Below are positions 25,579 to 34,628 of a DNA stretch of 64,000 nucleotides, in pieces (positions within the stretch are counted from its first letter, which is position 1; each line of letters starts with the position of its first letter). The stretch comes from Serratia ureilytica (GTDB lineage: Bacteria; Pseudomonadota; Gammaproteobacteria; Enterobacterales; Enterobacteriaceae): the NCBI RefSeq assembly GCF_013375155.1, contig NZ_JABXOF010000002.1:248001-312000 (forward strand), written 5' to 3'. The position numbers were made by a program, and so were the translations under genes. The notes under the pieces were generated by a model. It did not search any database. It saw only the letters and a list, made by a program, of their open reading frames with translations, and had not been told where the DNA came from.

Positions 25579-27941
25579 CAAGCAACGCCCGCGGACGGCA
25601 CCAACCTTCCCCGCCGCTACCCTATCCGGGCAGCGGCTCGGTTGCTTTTGAATACGCATACTCCTGGAACGCCAAGCGCGACGCCATCGTCACCGAGCGC
25701 GCCGACGAACCGGCATCGATCCAGTTATTCGGTGCAACCAACCACGCCGGCGAGCCGGTGCGCGTTCCCCTGTTTGATATCGCCGGTCAGACTCGCGTTG
25801 CCGATCCCGCGCCGCGCCGCCTGCGCCGGCGGCTGGCTGCCCTTCCCCAGTATGTCCGACGCTATTACACCCAGCGCCTGAACAGCCTCGAGCAGGACAA
25901 GGGAATGAAGGCCGCTAACGGCTGGCTGGTCAATACCTTTGAGCGCCACGTCCTGCCGCGCATCGATGCAGTTAATGAGCAGTACCAGATCGGCCAAGTG
26001 CCGCCGGCGCTAATATCTTTCCGCGATGACTTTTTCCGCATCCCGTACAGCGGAAAAAAAGACCTCAAACGCCTGGCGCACAGGCTGGCCGACTGCATGA
26101 CAGGCGAGTTTGTGCGCCTCTGCGATTACTGGGCCGCCGCCGCTGACGATCTGGCCTTTGCCGTGATCTATGCCTATGGCCGCATCGGATACTTAGCCCA
26201 GCATCTGAATATGTTCGCTCCGGGCTGGCAGCAATATTGCAGCGGGCAGTTGAGTGCGGAGGATGCAACGCGCGCCGTCGCGCGCCTCGAATCACCGGCA
26301 TGGTGGTTGCGCCGTTTGCGCCGCCTCCATGACCAGTGGCGCGAGCACCTCATGATCGCCGCGGGCTACGTCAGCGATAAAGCGACACCCTACTGCAGCG
26401 ATCCATGCCTGAAAGAATGGCACGCCCAGAAGAAAGCCAACCGCGAGTTTTTGAAGTCGCGGGAACTCGAAGACGTGGACACCGGCGAGCGCGTTTCGCT
26501 GGTAGATAAGGTGGACGGCAGCGTCGCCAATCCGGCAGTGCGCCGCGCTGAGCTAATGAACCGCATGCGCGGCTTTGAAGATTTGGCGAAGGCCCGCGAT
26601 TTGGCAGGCGAGTTTTACACCCTGACGGCGCCGTCGAAGTACCACGCGATGCAAAGCAAGACCGGGCGCCGCAATAACAAATACCGCGGCGCCAGCCCGC
26701 GCGAAACCCAGCGCTATCTTTGCAAGGTCTGGTCAAAGGTGCGGGCGTCGTGGAAGCGCGCCGGCATTCGCGTGTTCGGCTTCCGCGTCACTGAGCCACA
26801 CCACGACGAAACCCCGCACTGGCATTTGTTGCTGTTCCTCAAGCCCGAGCACATCGAGCAGGCACGCGACATCTTTCGGCGCTATGCGCTGCAGGTTGAT
26901 GGCGATGAGCCAGGCGCCGCCGAATACCGTTTCAGCGTTAAGCCAATGGATGAGCAATTCGGCTCCGCCACGGGCTACATCGCGAAATACATTTCGAAAA
27001 ATATCGACGGGTACGCCCTTGACGACGAGCTGGATCACGACACCGGCGAACCGCTGAAGGATATCGCCAAGCGCGTAAACGCCTGGGCGTCTCGCTGGCG
27101 TATTCGTCAGTTTCAGCAGATTGGCGGTGCCCCGGTCACGGTATACCGCGAGCTGCGCCGGCTGCGCGATCGCGACCTGTTCCTGCACCCGGAGATCTCG
27201 CCCGCGCACATCGCGGCAGATGCCGGCGACTGGGCTGGGTATACCGACGCCCAGGGCGGCCCGTTAGTCGAACGTCGTCACATCCGCGTGCGCATTGGCT
27301 ACGACATAACCGAGAACGGCAACGATTACGGCGACGACATCAGCAAGATCGCCGGCGTTTACTCGCCGTTCGCCAGGACGCAACCGATGATTTACACCCG
27401 CCTGAACACCTACAAAATTGTCCCGGCCAGCGCCGATCCGGGTTCGGCCGTTGACCTTCAGGCGGCAGCGCCGCCCCTCGGAGTTCTGTCAATAACTGTA
27501 CGCGGGACGCGGCAGGAGGAAGACAGACAGGGCAGTAATTCCGGCCTTTTGCCCCCTGATATAGATGCAAATGGCTGTGCCAGCTGGCCGCCTGGGGGCG
27601 ATTTTGAGGGGATGACGCGCCGAGAACGGCGAGCCTTCAACGAATACCTGATAGCAGAAGCGAAAAAAACGCGAAGCAGGCAGCCCGCGCAGCACCAACG
27701 TGCCGAAAAATCGTCGCAGCATCTAGAGCGGCTAACCGATTTCGCGGCTTCGATCGACCTGGAACTGACCGAGCTGGAAGCGAAAAAGCTGGCCGGCGGT
27801 GATGAGTTGTCGCTGAACGGCAAGCGCTGGCGGGCTGGCGCCGATGGAACCATCCGCGAGGCGCCGGCCAGCTACGCGGAAAAACGCAGCGCCATCATGA
27901 GCCGAGTGTTTGAACTGAAAAAGCATCGAGCACAGCCATAA
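25575..27941 (+). CDS. P2 gpA-type replication endonuclease (HUH)
   Basis: This 788-residue protein starts rolling-circle replication by nicking the phage origin. It has the HUH motif in PHHDETPHWHLLLF (about residues 408-421) and the paired catalytic residues in YIAKYISKN (about 468-476). The length is close to that of P2 gpA. In P2 the origin lies inside this gene; I cannot point to the nick site. The start ATG overlaps the preceding stop (ATGA). The C-terminal third is less conserved. Confidence 0.92.
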   Translation: MTSNARGRHQPSPPLPYPGSGSVAFEYAYSWNAKRDAIVTERADEPASIQLFGATNHAGEPVRVPLFDIAGQTRVADPAPRRLRRRLAALPQYVRRYYTQRLNSLEQDKGMKAANGWLVNTFERHVLPRIDAVNEQYQIGQVPPALISFRDDFFRIPYSGKKDLKRLAHRLADCMTGEFVRLCDYWAAAADDLAFAVIYAYGRIGYLAQHLNMFAPGWQQYCSGQLSAEDATRAVARLESPAWWLRRLRRLHDQWREHLMIAAGYVSDKATPYCSDPCLKEWHAQKKANREFLKSRELEDVDTGERVSLVDKVDGSVANPAVRRAELMNRMRGFEDLAKARDLAGEFYTLTAPSKYHAMQSKTGRRNNKYRGASPRETQRYLCKVWSKVRASWKRAGIRVFGFRVTEPHHDETPHWHLLLFLKPEHIEQARDIFRRYALQVDGDEPGAAEYRFSVKPMDEQFGSATGYIAKYISKNIDGYALDDELDHDTGEPLKDIAKRVNAWASRWRIRQFQQIGGAPVTVYRELRRLRDRDLFLHPEISPAHIAADAGDWAGYTDAQGGPLVERRHIRVRIGYDITENGNDYGDDISKIAGVYSPFARTQPMIYTRLNTYKIVPASADPGSAVDLQAAAPPLGVLSITVRGTRQEEDRQGSNSGLLPPDIDANGCASWPPGGDFEGMTRRERRAFNEYLIAEAKKTRSRQPAQHQRAEKSSQHLERLTDFAASIDLELTELEAKKLAGGDELSLNGKRWRAGADGTIREAPASYAEKRSAIMSRVFELKKHRAQP

Positions 27942-27962
27942 ACGGCGATGTTGGCCGGCAGT

Positions 27963-28026
27963 CATAGACGCATTTGTCTGTTCTGGCCATAACGCGGCAT
28001 AGACAAAAACAGCTGCGCTGCAGCAC
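27963..28026 (+). repeat. Duplicated ~60-bp element, copy A (before the second methylase)
   Basis: This stretch matches 46489-46554: CATAG-x2-G-x-ATTTGTCTGTT-x-TGGCCA, later AGACAA, and a final GCTGCAGCAC. It contains an inverted repeat TTGTCTGT/ATAGACAA (7 of 8) and the palindrome GCTGCAGC. It lies about 30-90 bases before the start of the second methylase gene. Role unknown. Confidence 0.75.
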
Positions 28027-28054
28027 CGTCATTTACAACTATGGGGTACCGACA

Positions 28055-28747
28055 ATGGGATATTTGGGGAGCAAGGCGGCGAGCGGCGCTTATCAAGCGA
28101 TCATTAGCCAGATGCCGCCACACGACACCTACATCGAAACGCACCTCGGCGGCGGCGCCATTATGCTGCGTAAACCGCCGGCGGCCCGCACGATCGGATG
28201 GGATATCGATCCGGAAACCGTTGAAGCATTTTGCCAGGGAAACCCGGACTATCTGGATGAACAGGCCGATCGCCTTATGATTGAGATCGGCGACGCGGTT
28301 AAGCTGCTGCGCGCCGTTCCTTTTGAAAAATACGGCCGCACGCTGATCTATGTCGACCCGCCTTATCTTCCTGAAACCAGAACCAGCCGCGCGCGGTATC
28401 GTTACGAGTACACCGTCGACGATCACCGCCGCCTGATCGACGTGCTGCGCAACGTGCCCGCCAACGTCATGATCTCCGGCTATCCGTCCTCTCTCTATGA
28501 CGAGTTGCTCGGCGACTGGCGCAGCATCCAATTTCAAGTGATGACTCGCGGCGGCCCGCGCACCGAGCAGCTATGGATGAACTTTGCCGAAGGGAATGCC
28601 TACAGCCACGCCTTTGCCGGCGCGAACTACATCGACCGCCAGCGCATCAAGCGCAAGGCTGAACGTTGGGCGAATAACTACGCCGCCCTACCCGCCGCCG
28701 AACGAACCGCCATACTGGCCGCGCTGCTGGCTACCCATGAGAAATGA
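28055..28747 (+). CDS. Second D12-class DNA adenine methyltransferase
   Basis: The 230-residue protein has a D12-class layout: MGYLGSKAASGAYQ at the start, THLGGGAIMLRKP (SAM region, about 29-41), DIDPE (about 50-54) and the catalytic DPPY at 101-104. It is only distantly like the first Dam of this prophage, so its site may differ. ATG 28055 is chosen because it begins the SAM motif; the longer frame from 27974 would cover the duplicated element. It is a frequent P2-family cargo gene placed between the replication gene and ogr. Confidence 0.88.
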   Translation: MGYLGSKAASGAYQAIISQMPPHDTYIETHLGGGAIMLRKPPAARTIGWDIDPETVEAFCQGNPDYLDEQADRLMIEIGDAVKLLRAVPFEKYGRTLIYVDPPYLPETRTSRARYRYEYTVDDHRRLIDVLRNVPANVMISGYPSSLYDELLGDWRSIQFQVMTRGGPRTEQLWMNFAEGNAYSHAFAGANYIDRQRIKRKAERWANNYAALPAAERTAILAALLATHEK

Positions 28748-28748
28748 A

Positions 28749-28776
28749 AAACCCGCCAATCGGCGGGTTTCTTTTT
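28749..28776. terminator. Bidirectional terminator between second methylase and ogr
   Basis: ACCCGCC-AATC-GGCGGGT is a perfect stem, with AAAA before and TTTCTTTTT after, so it can work on both strands between two convergent genes. Confidence 0.85.
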
Positions 28777-29044
28777 ATCCTGGCTGGCCCTGCAGCAAGT
28801 CGAGGGCAATCTGTTTATCTTCCGGTCGCAGCAAACTGAGCAGCGATTTGACCAGACCGCGCCCACTTCGCGCGCTGGGGCTGAGGGTGTGCGAAAACGT
28901 CATATTCATCACGAAAGTGTGCCCACATTCCACATCGGTGCACTGACAGTAAAGATCGGCAAACTGGGCCGTTTTCCGGTTGGTTTTACTGATGATGGCC
29001 GGCGCGTTGCACTCGGTGCAGATAACTTTCAGATTGCGTGACAT
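28775..29044 (-). CDS. ogr: Ogr/Delta zinc-finger late activator
   Basis: Ogr switches on late promoters of P2-type phages by touching the RNA polymerase alpha subunit. The 89-residue product has the Ogr/Delta zinc pattern C-x2-C ... C-x-C... C-x4-C region (CTECNAP and YCQCTDVECGHTFV). It is on the minus strand, downstream of the two leftward tail-type genes, and has its own promoter inside an unusual hairpin (listed apart). Its targets are likely the gap between terminase and scaffold. Confidence 0.93.
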   Translation of the reverse strand: MSRNLKVICTECNAPAIISKTNRKTAQFADLYCQCTDVECGHTFVMNMTFSHTLSPSARSGRGLVKSLLSLLRPEDKQIALDLLQGQPG

Positions 29045-29047
29045 AGA

Positions 29048-29099
29048 ACCCCCGAAACAGCTGTTTGTTATATTTTAACCGTTTCGGGGGTAAGGGCAA
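29048..29099 (-). promoter_or_regulatory. ogr promoter nested in a hairpin that can mask the ribosome site
   Basis: Arms ACCCCCGAAAC and GTTTCGGGGGT (29048-29058 and 29081-29091) are perfect 11-bp complements with a 22-base loop. On the minus strand a promoter TTGCCC (29094-29099), 16 bases, TAAAAT (29072-29077) would start RNA inside the loop, leaving out the upstream arm. The downstream arm holds the GGGGG ribosome site, 4 bases before the ogr ATG. Read-through RNA from the late leftward operon would contain both arms and hide that site. Confidence 0.6.
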
Positions 29100-29121
29100 A
29101 CTAACGCGCCAATTATCTCAA

Positions 29122-29949
29122 TTACGCACCGCTGCTGCCGGTGAGCGCGGCTTTCATCGTATTGAGGCGATCATAAATCAGAGTCTTGGCACCGTCCCGC
29201 AATTCCCCCGGCAGCAGCAGCACCGCGGCAATATCCCCCTGGAAACCGTGCGATAGCGGATTGCATGCCCCACCGATCACCAGATGGCGGCTGGCCTCAG
29301 TCGGGAACGGCTTCGCGGGGAAGGTGGTTTCCTGCAGCAGCGCGCCGTCAATTTCCCAGCGGTGAAAATCGGCGCCCGCCTGGATCGTGCTGATATGCCA
29401 TTTCGCATCACGCCAGCCAGCAAGGGAGGTATTGATTGGGTAGTTATCCGTGCCGGTGACCGCAACGCCACCATGATTTAAGAAAATCGCGTTCCCCTGA
29501 TAGCTGTCGCTACCGAAGCGCACTCGCAACCATTCGCCAGCCGCTTCATTATTCCCGACGATATTACCGCCTACCCCCGTATAACCTTCTGTATTTTCAG
29601 CCGGGATACGGTACAGGATAAACAACGAATAGATGCCATCTGCCGGGATTGCCTGGTAGCCACCATCCGCGAGCAAGGCGCCGGAGTTAGACACCGCGCG
29701 GCCGAAGTTTAGCGCCGGGATGCCGTTGTGCATCTTAATCAACGGCGGGTTGGTCGCGGTATGCTTCCAGGTCGTTTTCCCCGTTTTGTCACGCACAGCG
29801 GAAACCTTGCCGCCGCTTGAAACCACGCCGCTGGTTGATTCCAACCAGGCCGAAGGTTTCAGGCGGAGAATGTCTCTTTCCTCGTCACTGATAACCCAGC
29901 GAGGGGCGTTGTCGTTGTCGGCTGAAATATCACTGAGTAATACCAACAT
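29122..29949 (-). CDS. LamG/concanavalin-like phage structural protein
   Basis: The 275-residue product looks like a concanavalin-type jelly roll: ALNFGRAVSNSGAL, then YSLFILYRIP, GEWLRVRFGS, and HRWEIDGALL followed by RHLVIGGA. Such domains bind sugars and occur in tail and decoration proteins. It follows the esterase gene with a 10-base gap on the same strand and is likely made with it. It is probably a receptor-binding or capsid-decorating cargo protein; no enzyme motif is seen. Confidence 0.6.
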   Translation of the reverse strand: MLVLLSDISADNDNAPRWVISDEERDILRLKPSAWLESTSGVVSSGGKVSAVRDKTGKTTWKHTATNPPLIKMHNGIPALNFGRAVSNSGALLADGGYQAIPADGIYSLFILYRIPAENTEGYTGVGGNIVGNNEAAGEWLRVRFGSDSYQGNAIFLNHGGVAVTGTDNYPINTSLAGWRDAKWHISTIQAGADFHRWEIDGALLQETTFPAKPFPTEASRHLVIGGACNPLSHGFQGDIAAVLLLPGELRDGAKTLIYDRLNTMKAALTGSSGA

Positions 29950-29959
29950 GGTCTGATCC

Positions 29960-31780
29960 TTACGCTATTTCGATGATAAAGGCCGGGCACCAGTTCGGAT
30001 GGGAGATGCCGGTCTCATAAAGGGATTCATGTGCGGTGCTGTCGCGCAGGCAACCACGGGCACCGACCAGCGGGCCGTCCTGATTGTTGTTGCCGTCGTT
30101 GCGTTTGATGGCATAACCAATCCGGCCACTGCGATTTGCGAATGGTTTAGATAAGGTCAAATCAATCGACGACGTGCTACTGACAACGGCATCGATCACG
30201 GTCGGAGGGCTGCTGGTGCGATCGTCGCAAACAAACCCCAACCCAGCGCCCAGTCCATCCGGGCTGATAATTCCGCCGGAAACGTCAAGCACCAGTTCGC
30301 GAGGGGTGTCGAAAGGAAGGCGAATCTTTGTATCCGACAACCAGATATAGCCGGTGCACTTTATCGTGCGCCAGCCTGTCCCGAATTTTTCCCAGATAAA
30401 CACCCGCGCTACCATCTGCCCGCGGCGGTTTTGTCCTAAGCTATTGATATGAATAGTGTCGCCTGACGGGAAAGGATAAACCGGCCCGGCCAGCCGAATG
30501 TTGCCGATACCGTCGCTTTCATATTGCGCTTGCCTTACATGCTGGTTCCAAGTGCCGTTAGGTGTAAAAGCAGACTGGCAGACAGAGATGATCGCGTCCC
30601 CGGCGTGATCAGGGAAAATGCGCTTGACCTCGGCATTAAAATCACGGTCAAGCTGCATCAGCTGGCGCTTTTCCCGTTCTTTGGTCATATAGGCAACTTG
30701 ATCCATGTCGCTTTCGCCTGCCATCCAATCCAGCCCCAGGACAACAGGTATCCAGCCCTCGCGCTCGCAGATGTCCCGCGCATCAATCAGACCTTGCACC
30801 AGCGCATCCCAGGCCGGTGTCCCGCGAATGAGTTCCATATAAGGCTTGCCGCCAGTCGCAGCGATGTAGGACAGCGTCCTGATCCGATGCCCGGTGTGTT
30901 TTTCGACCTCGTGAACGATGTGCGCCGCCAGGGAGCTGGCCGCAGACTCTTTCCACCCACCGTTAATAGTTTCGCGCAGAGGTTCCAAATCGGTGATCGG
31001 CGCGCTGCCGCGGTTCGGGTTTTCTTTGCCGGCGCCGCGAGATGACTTGAACATAAAGCACGCGTCGGGATAAAGCGGGTCTGTCGCGATCAGAACGTCG
31101 TTCGGTAGCGTGTTCCAGCCCTGCGCCAGCGACTGCCCACCGGTCACAATGATGTAGCAGATACGCGGATCAGGATTGACCGAAAGCCGTGTCGGCGACA
31201 TCCCCGTAACGCTGGCTTTTGCCGAGGCGTAAGTGATATTTTTTGCGGCTGCTTTGGCATTGCCCGCAACATTCTTCAGCCCGTTCGGCGTCAAAATGTA
31301 ATAGCCGCCGTCAGTCGTCCAGGCTTCTTTTACACGGCCCTGTGGGTCAACAATGATTTGCGAACAGATCGCCCCGTCCGGCAGTTCGAACGCTTCGCAC
31401 TCGATGAACGATCGCGCCGGAATATCGGTGCTGGCCGCGTTCGTCTGTAATTTACCGTCCATATCAATGAAGCACCCGCGACCGTTGCGCAGCATGAACG
31501 GGAAGAAAAAGTTATCGTCGCTGCGAACACCGGCAAAAACCTCAGCTAAGGCCGACAGCTGGTTAGGCACATGCGACACCAGGCTATTAAGCAGATCCAC
31601 GTTATCGGCGGTTTCACCGACAACGGCATCCTTTAGAGTGCCGAATGTCACCGATTTTGTTTCAAATACCCCGCTATCACGATCATTGTTGACCGAGAGC
31701 GGGAGCACGTCTTTCTGCGTGAGCTTTTCCGTTTGCGTCAGTTCGGAAATGCGTTTGGTTGGCAGCGATTCGTCAGCCAT
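29960..31780 (-). CDS. Tail-associated GDSL/SGNH-like esterase protein
   Basis: The 606-residue protein starts with a tail-fibre-like segment (KRISELTQTEKLTQKDVLPL) and has a middle domain with GGQSLAQGW (about 213-221), like the nucleophile block of sialate/acetyl-xylan esterases, and HINSLGQNRRG (about 440), like their catalytic histidine block. Such proteins remove acetyl groups from capsule or O-antigen. It sits directly behind the portal gene on the leftward late operon, far from the main tail module, which is not where P2 keeps fibres. Confidence 0.7.
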   Translation of the reverse strand: MADESLPTKRISELTQTEKLTQKDVLPLSVNNDRDSGVFETKSVTFGTLKDAVVGETADNVDLLNSLVSHVPNQLSALAEVFAGVRSDDNFFFPFMLRNGRGCFIDMDGKLQTNAASTDIPARSFIECEAFELPDGAICSQIIVDPQGRVKEAWTTDGGYYILTPNGLKNVAGNAKAAAKNITYASAKASVTGMSPTRLSVNPDPRICYIIVTGGQSLAQGWNTLPNDVLIATDPLYPDACFMFKSSRGAGKENPNRGSAPITDLEPLRETINGGWKESAASSLAAHIVHEVEKHTGHRIRTLSYIAATGGKPYMELIRGTPAWDALVQGLIDARDICEREGWIPVVLGLDWMAGESDMDQVAYMTKEREKRQLMQLDRDFNAEVKRIFPDHAGDAIISVCQSAFTPNGTWNQHVRQAQYESDGIGNIRLAGPVYPFPSGDTIHINSLGQNRRGQMVARVFIWEKFGTGWRTIKCTGYIWLSDTKIRLPFDTPRELVLDVSGGIISPDGLGAGLGFVCDDRTSSPPTVIDAVVSSTSSIDLTLSKPFANRSGRIGYAIKRNDGNNNQDGPLVGARGCLRDSTAHESLYETGISHPNWCPAFIIEIA

Positions 31781-31782
31781 TA

Positions 31783-32832
31783 TTATTCCCCTGCAGGTGT
31801 TGAAAAATCGAAGTTGAGGCGCAGATGCGCCGGAACTTCAGGATCGGCGGCGACGCGTTCAGCAAACATTTTCTGAACGGGAATGGATTCATCCTGCCGA
31901 TAGGTTTCGCGCGCCTTGATCGGGTCACCAAGACCGGCGGTATTTTGTGGAATGATGCCGGCCAGCCCGGCCGGGAATCGATGCGCGGTAAGCACGTCCT
32001 GGGCGCTGATGTTTTTGACGTTTGAGAATTCGTCTTTGGCGCTGATATCGCCCACCGGGATAAACTTCACCCCTTCTTTATCGCCGCCGGGGATGTTGAT
32101 AAACATGTTGCGGAAGTTGCCCAGCCCCTTGGTGCCTTCAATTTTCTTTTTGATCTCGGCTTCCACTTCTTCCGAAAGGTTCGGATCGGTGGTGTAGAGA
32201 ATGCCGCCCATGTGCGCGCCGTTGTTGTAATAGCGGCGCCTGAAGATGGTCGCCTCGCTGTTCAGCAGCGCGCTATTGATGCCGCCGATATAGTCGGGAA
32301 GACCGTAAATTTGCTGTTGCGGATCGTATTGACGGAAAAAGATGATATCGTCGGGGGCGTAAACCAGCGGCTCACCCTTTTGCAAGATGACGAATTCACC
32401 GCTGCGGCGGATACGCATATACATCGACGGCAGCGGCTGCAGGCGCACCACCTGGCCCCAGCCGTTGCGCACCTTCAGTAACGGCAGGTCGCCGAACAGC
32501 AGATAATCGAACGCCATTGCGCCGATCTGTTCGCGCGTCAGTCCGCCGCCGGTATAGCTCGACGCAATCATGTTTTTGCGCGCATAAAGGATGCCGTCGT
32601 GCTGCGCGTTGGCGTTCGGCAGGCGCGCCAGCGCCAGGCGGCTGATCGGTGGCGTCCAGTGGTCGTAATCGTTGTCATACCAGACATCCTGGTAATCAGT
32701 GCCGCTGGTCAGCACCAGTTCGGGCGGCCCGATGAATATCGTGCTGCGATCGCCGGGAATGGGTAACCCTGCCGAGAAGGCTTTCGCCGGCTGGGCGGGT
32801 TTCTGGGCTGGTTTTTTGTTCTTTCTGCTCAT
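31783..32832 (-). CDS. Portal protein (P2 gpQ, PBSX family)
   Basis: The 349-residue protein forms the ring through which DNA enters the head. It has the P2 gpQ text: MSRKNKK basic start, WTPPISRLALARLPNANAQHDG, YDPQQQIYGLPDYIGGINSA and LTAHRFPAGLAGIIPQN. It overlaps the terminase stop/start by 4 bases on the leftward strand, as in P2 (P-Q pair). The length fits the family. Confidence 0.95.
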   Translation of the reverse strand: MSRKNKKPAQKPAQPAKAFSAGLPIPGDRSTIFIGPPELVLTSGTDYQDVWYDNDYDHWTPPISRLALARLPNANAQHDGILYARKNMIASSYTGGGLTREQIGAMAFDYLLFGDLPLLKVRNGWGQVVRLQPLPSMYMRIRRSGEFVILQKGEPLVYAPDDIIFFRQYDPQQQIYGLPDYIGGINSALLNSEATIFRRRYYNNGAHMGGILYTTDPNLSEEVEAEIKKKIEGTKGLGNFRNMFINIPGGDKEGVKFIPVGDISAKDEFSNVKNISAQDVLTAHRFPAGLAGIIPQNTAGLGDPIKARETYRQDESIPVQKMFAERVAADPEVPAHLRLNFDFSTPAGE

Positions 32833-34628
32833 GCGGCCGCCTGTGAAAATGCCCAGGTAGATTTACGCCGGGTGTCAAAGTTGAGGGGTTCGTTAATCGC
32901 TGCGTGGGATATGGCGAAGAAAACATCGGCGTGGCCAGTTTCGGCGCTGCGCTCCGCCACAAACGTGATCGCGTTGCCGCTGCCGGTAACGGTCTTGCGA
33001 ATAGCCAGGAAGCTGCCGGAGATGCCGCGCTTTTCGGCATCCCATTCGATGCGGTCGCCTTCCACCAGGTCGACCATTTTCAGCACCAGACGGGTTTTGG
33101 TTTCGAGGCTGTAATGAATGTCGCGCACTTCACGCGGGGCGAAGGACTGCACGCGCTCATAGACGCCGCGCCCGATGCCGGTCACATCGATCCCGATGTA
33201 GGTCATCCGGTAGCGCTGCATGATTTTTTTGATCTGCTCGGCCTGATACTTGAAGCTGTATCCCTGCCAGTGGTGGGTTTCCAGCACACGGAAGCGCTCG
33301 CCGTCATACAGCGGCGGCGCGATAACCACAAAGGTGGACGTGTCGCCGCTGCGTGCCGGGTCAAAGCCGCCCCACACTTCACGCTCACCAAAGGGGCGTT
33401 TCGCTTTGGGGTCGAAGTCCTGCCAGGTTGCAGGGTCAACCTCGCAGCGCGATAGCTGGTCGAACTTGAAGACGCTGTCGCCGCTGTCCACAAAAATGCA
33501 CATGTACAGCAGGTTGAAGGCGTCGACGCTGTGCTCGCCGCGCACCCGCTCGACGGTGACGTACTTATCGAGACCGCCCGCGCAGGCATCGACCAGCGTC
33601 ACGACGTAGCGCCATTGCCCATCAGGGCACAGGCGCCCACCGTCGCGCAGTTCGTCGAAGTCGGGGAACTTCAGCGCTTGGCGTTTTTTGTCGCTGCCTT
33701 TCCACTCGTCGCCCGTCCAGAACGGGTAACCGTCATGGGTTTTCGCGCTCGGAGTTGAGAAGAACGTCCGGCGCCATTTGTCGTGCGTGGCGATCGCGCT
33801 GGTGACATCCTTGAACACCTGGAATTTCGGCACCCAAAAATATTCATCGCAATAAAAATGCCCCGTCTCGCCCTGCGCGGTGTTCTTGTTTGTCGACAGG
33901 AAAATCAGGTTGGCGCCGTTGCTGAGCGTGATCGGGTTGCCGGTCAGCGTGACGCTGAACATTTCACGGGCAAACTTGACGATGTAGCGCCGGAAGATTT
34001 CAGCCTGGCGCCGCGATGCAGAAACAAAAATCTGGTTATCGCCGGTCAGCGCAGCGTCTTCCAGGGCTTCCCATGAAAAATACCAGGTCGCACCGATCTG
34101 GCGGGATTTGAGCAAATTGCGGATTGAGTGATCTTTGTTGGCCCGCAGCGTTTTTTGGTAGGTAAACAGGCCCGTCTCGGCGAATTCGTCGAAACGCTCT
34201 TTCGTCATCGTGCTGACGTCATTCTTTTGCCGGCGGCCCTTGCGCTGCGCTGGCGCGTCTTCGCCTGCCGCCATAAAGCCGACTGCCCCGCCGTCACCTG
34301 GCGCCGCAGCTGCTTGCGCGGCCGCCAATTTTTCCGCGTGCTTGTTTCGCTGGGCAATTAACTTGACGTGATGCTCTATCAGCCGGTCAAGTTCCTGCAT
34401 CTCCAGATCGTTTTTTTTATCGCGGTGCGTCAGTGTCCTGATCCGGCGCTGAATGCAATCCTCGACGGTTTCCTCAACTAATAATTGGTTCCAGCCGTAT
34501 CTCTCCGCCCAATGATAAACAATGCGGGTGGATGTTAATTTCAATTCGGCGGCGATCTCTTTCGGCGTCCAGCTTTTTAAATAAAGCGAACGCGCCACCT
34601 TTTTAATCGAGTCGGGGTATATAGCCAT
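32829..34628 (-). CDS. Large terminase subunit (P2 gpP)
   Basis: The 599-residue ATPase/packaging motor has the P2 gpP layout: an N-terminal helix-turn-helix (KEIAAELKLTSTRIVYHW), the ATPase core with SRQIGATWYFSWEAL, and a C-terminal nuclease-like domain with GGFDPARSGDTSTFVV and GIDVTGIGRGVYERV. It starts the leftward late operon and is divergent from the scaffold gene. It works with the gpM-type subunit encoded at 36802. Confidence 0.96.
   Translation of the reverse strand: MAIYPDSIKKVARSLYLKSWTPKEIAAELKLTSTRIVYHWAERYGWNQLLVEETVEDCIQRRIRTLTHRDKKNDLEMQELDRLIEHHVKLIAQRNKHAEKLAAAQAAAAPGDGGAVGFMAAGEDAPAQRKGRRQKNDVSTMTKERFDEFAETGLFTYQKTLRANKDHSIRNLLKSRQIGATWYFSWEALEDAALTGDNQIFVSASRRQAEIFRRYIVKFAREMFSVTLTGNPITLSNGANLIFLSTNKNTAQGETGHFYCDEYFWVPKFQVFKDVTSAIATHDKWRRTFFSTPSAKTHDGYPFWTGDEWKGSDKKRQALKFPDFDELRDGGRLCPDGQWRYVVTLVDACAGGLDKYVTVERVRGEHSVDAFNLLYMCIFVDSGDSVFKFDQLSRCEVDPATWQDFDPKAKRPFGEREVWGGFDPARSGDTSTFVVIAPPLYDGERFRVLETHHWQGYSFKYQAEQIKKIMQRYRMTYIGIDVTGIGRGVYERVQSFAPREVRDIHYSLETKTRLVLKMVDLVEGDRIEWDAEKRGISGSFLAIRKTVTGSGNAITFVAERSAETGHADVFFAISHAAINEPLNFDTRRKSTWAFSQAAA

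Noticed and set aside
27963-28026. The duplicated element as an Ogr-type TGT-N12-ACA late promoter site
   Set aside because: No TGT-N12-ACA match is present, and copy B is too close to the fibre start codon for an activator site 55 bases before a transcript start.
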